Source of the DNA: Halobellus limi
GTDB lineage: Archaea; Halobacteriota; Halobacteria; Halobacteriales; Haloferacaceae
Reading direction: 5' to 3'
Length of the DNA: 64,000 nt
Assembly (NCBI RefSeq): GCF_004799685.1
Contig: NZ_CP031311.1
Location: 868,001 to 932,000, forward strand
Both the position numbers and the translations under genes were made by a program. The notes under the pieces were generated by a model. It searched no databases and was not told the origin of the DNA. It was given only the letters and a program-made list of their open reading frames with translations. Numbering within the stretch: the stretch's first letter is position 1; every line of letters begins with the position of its first letter. Below, in pieces: positions 63,901-64,000 of this stretch.

Positions 63901-64000
63901 CTACGAGAGATCCGCCGCGATCCGTTCGCCGACGTCGTGGCCGTTCCAGAGCGCCTCGGGCACCCGTCCCTCGCCGACGACCCAGTCGCCGGCGACGTAC
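63901..64000 (-). CDS. 3' end of a flavoprotein-like gene (truncated by the window)
   Basis: The last 32 codons before the TAG (63901-63903) read VAGDWVVGEGRVPEALWNGHDVGERIAADLS. A hydrophobic strand with Gly-Asp-Trp, followed by a Gly/Ala-rich helix, is like the C-terminal FAD-binding segment of NAD(P)/FAD-dependent oxidoreductases, where a Gly-Asp contacts the cofactor. Only the end is visible, so the family is tentative. Confidence 0.5.
   Translation of the reverse strand, partial: YVAGDWVVGEGRVPEALWNGHDVGERIAADLS

Overview
The window is chromosomal DNA of a haloarchaeon. It is roughly 70% G+C and its proteins are acidic and rich in Asp, Glu and Val. It carries Tat-dependent lipoproteins, archaeal TATA boxes about 25 nt upstream of leaderless ATGs, and marker families such as the KaiC-like HTR protein, bat-type HTH regulators, split GMP synthase and GatD. 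The block fba - fructose PTS - pfkB - glpR followed by leuBDC-ilvCNB-leuA matches the gene order I know from Haloferax volcanii, so an organism in or near the Haloferacales is likely (inference).

Layout. 1-7.4 kb: an amidohydrolase, a polytopic membrane protein with a small zinc-finger membrane protein, gatD, and an ArsR-type regulator. 7.4-9.9 kb: gpmI, a tRNA-like gene and small regulators. 9.9-17.1 kb: fructose uptake and catabolism (class II aldolase, EIIB, EI, HPr, EIIA, EIIC, 1-phosphofructokinase, GlpR), all on the minus strand. 17.4-25.7 kb: branched-chain amino acid synthesis on the minus strand, with leuA and leuC frameshifted as read here, a candidate leader peptide before ilvB, and mini-ORFs at gene junctions. 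26-36.9 kb: VOC protein, two sensor kinases, a RecA-like ATPase, cupin, HD phosphohydrolase, a second amidohydrolase and a lipoprotein. 36.9-45 kb: guaAb, pyrG, a reductase-like protein, an aldo-keto reductase and PEP carboxylase. 45.3-53.2 kb: an orphan Rieske protein, DsbB, and a branched-chain amino acid ABC importer (livHMGF) facing a substrate-binding protein. 53.5-64 kb: uridine kinase, a PurM/HypE-like protein, a putative D-glutamate pair (dgcA/dgcN), a Vms1-like release factor, an extradiol-dioxygenase-like VOC protein, a PHP protein and the 3' end of a flavoprotein-like gene.

No complete insertion sequence, CRISPR array, rRNA or provirus was found. There are several short dispersed repeats: a nested-palindrome family (3 copies), a family of about 140-170 bp with an internal TATA box that always follows the 3' end of a gene (3 copies), and single-copy palindromes, one of which resembles an IS200/IS605 end.

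Most notable observations: (1) the solute-binding protein next to livHMGF appears circularly permuted, with the C-terminal half of the Peripla_BP_6 fold preceding the N-terminal half; (2) a 41-codon leaderless mini-ORF before ilvB ends in Ile-Ile-Val-Gly-Ala-Leu, with the rare codons ATT, GTA and CTA overlapping a hairpin, like an attenuator leader peptide; (3) three frameshifts (leuA, leuC and a histidine kinase), all at runs of one base, so sequencing error must be excluded first.
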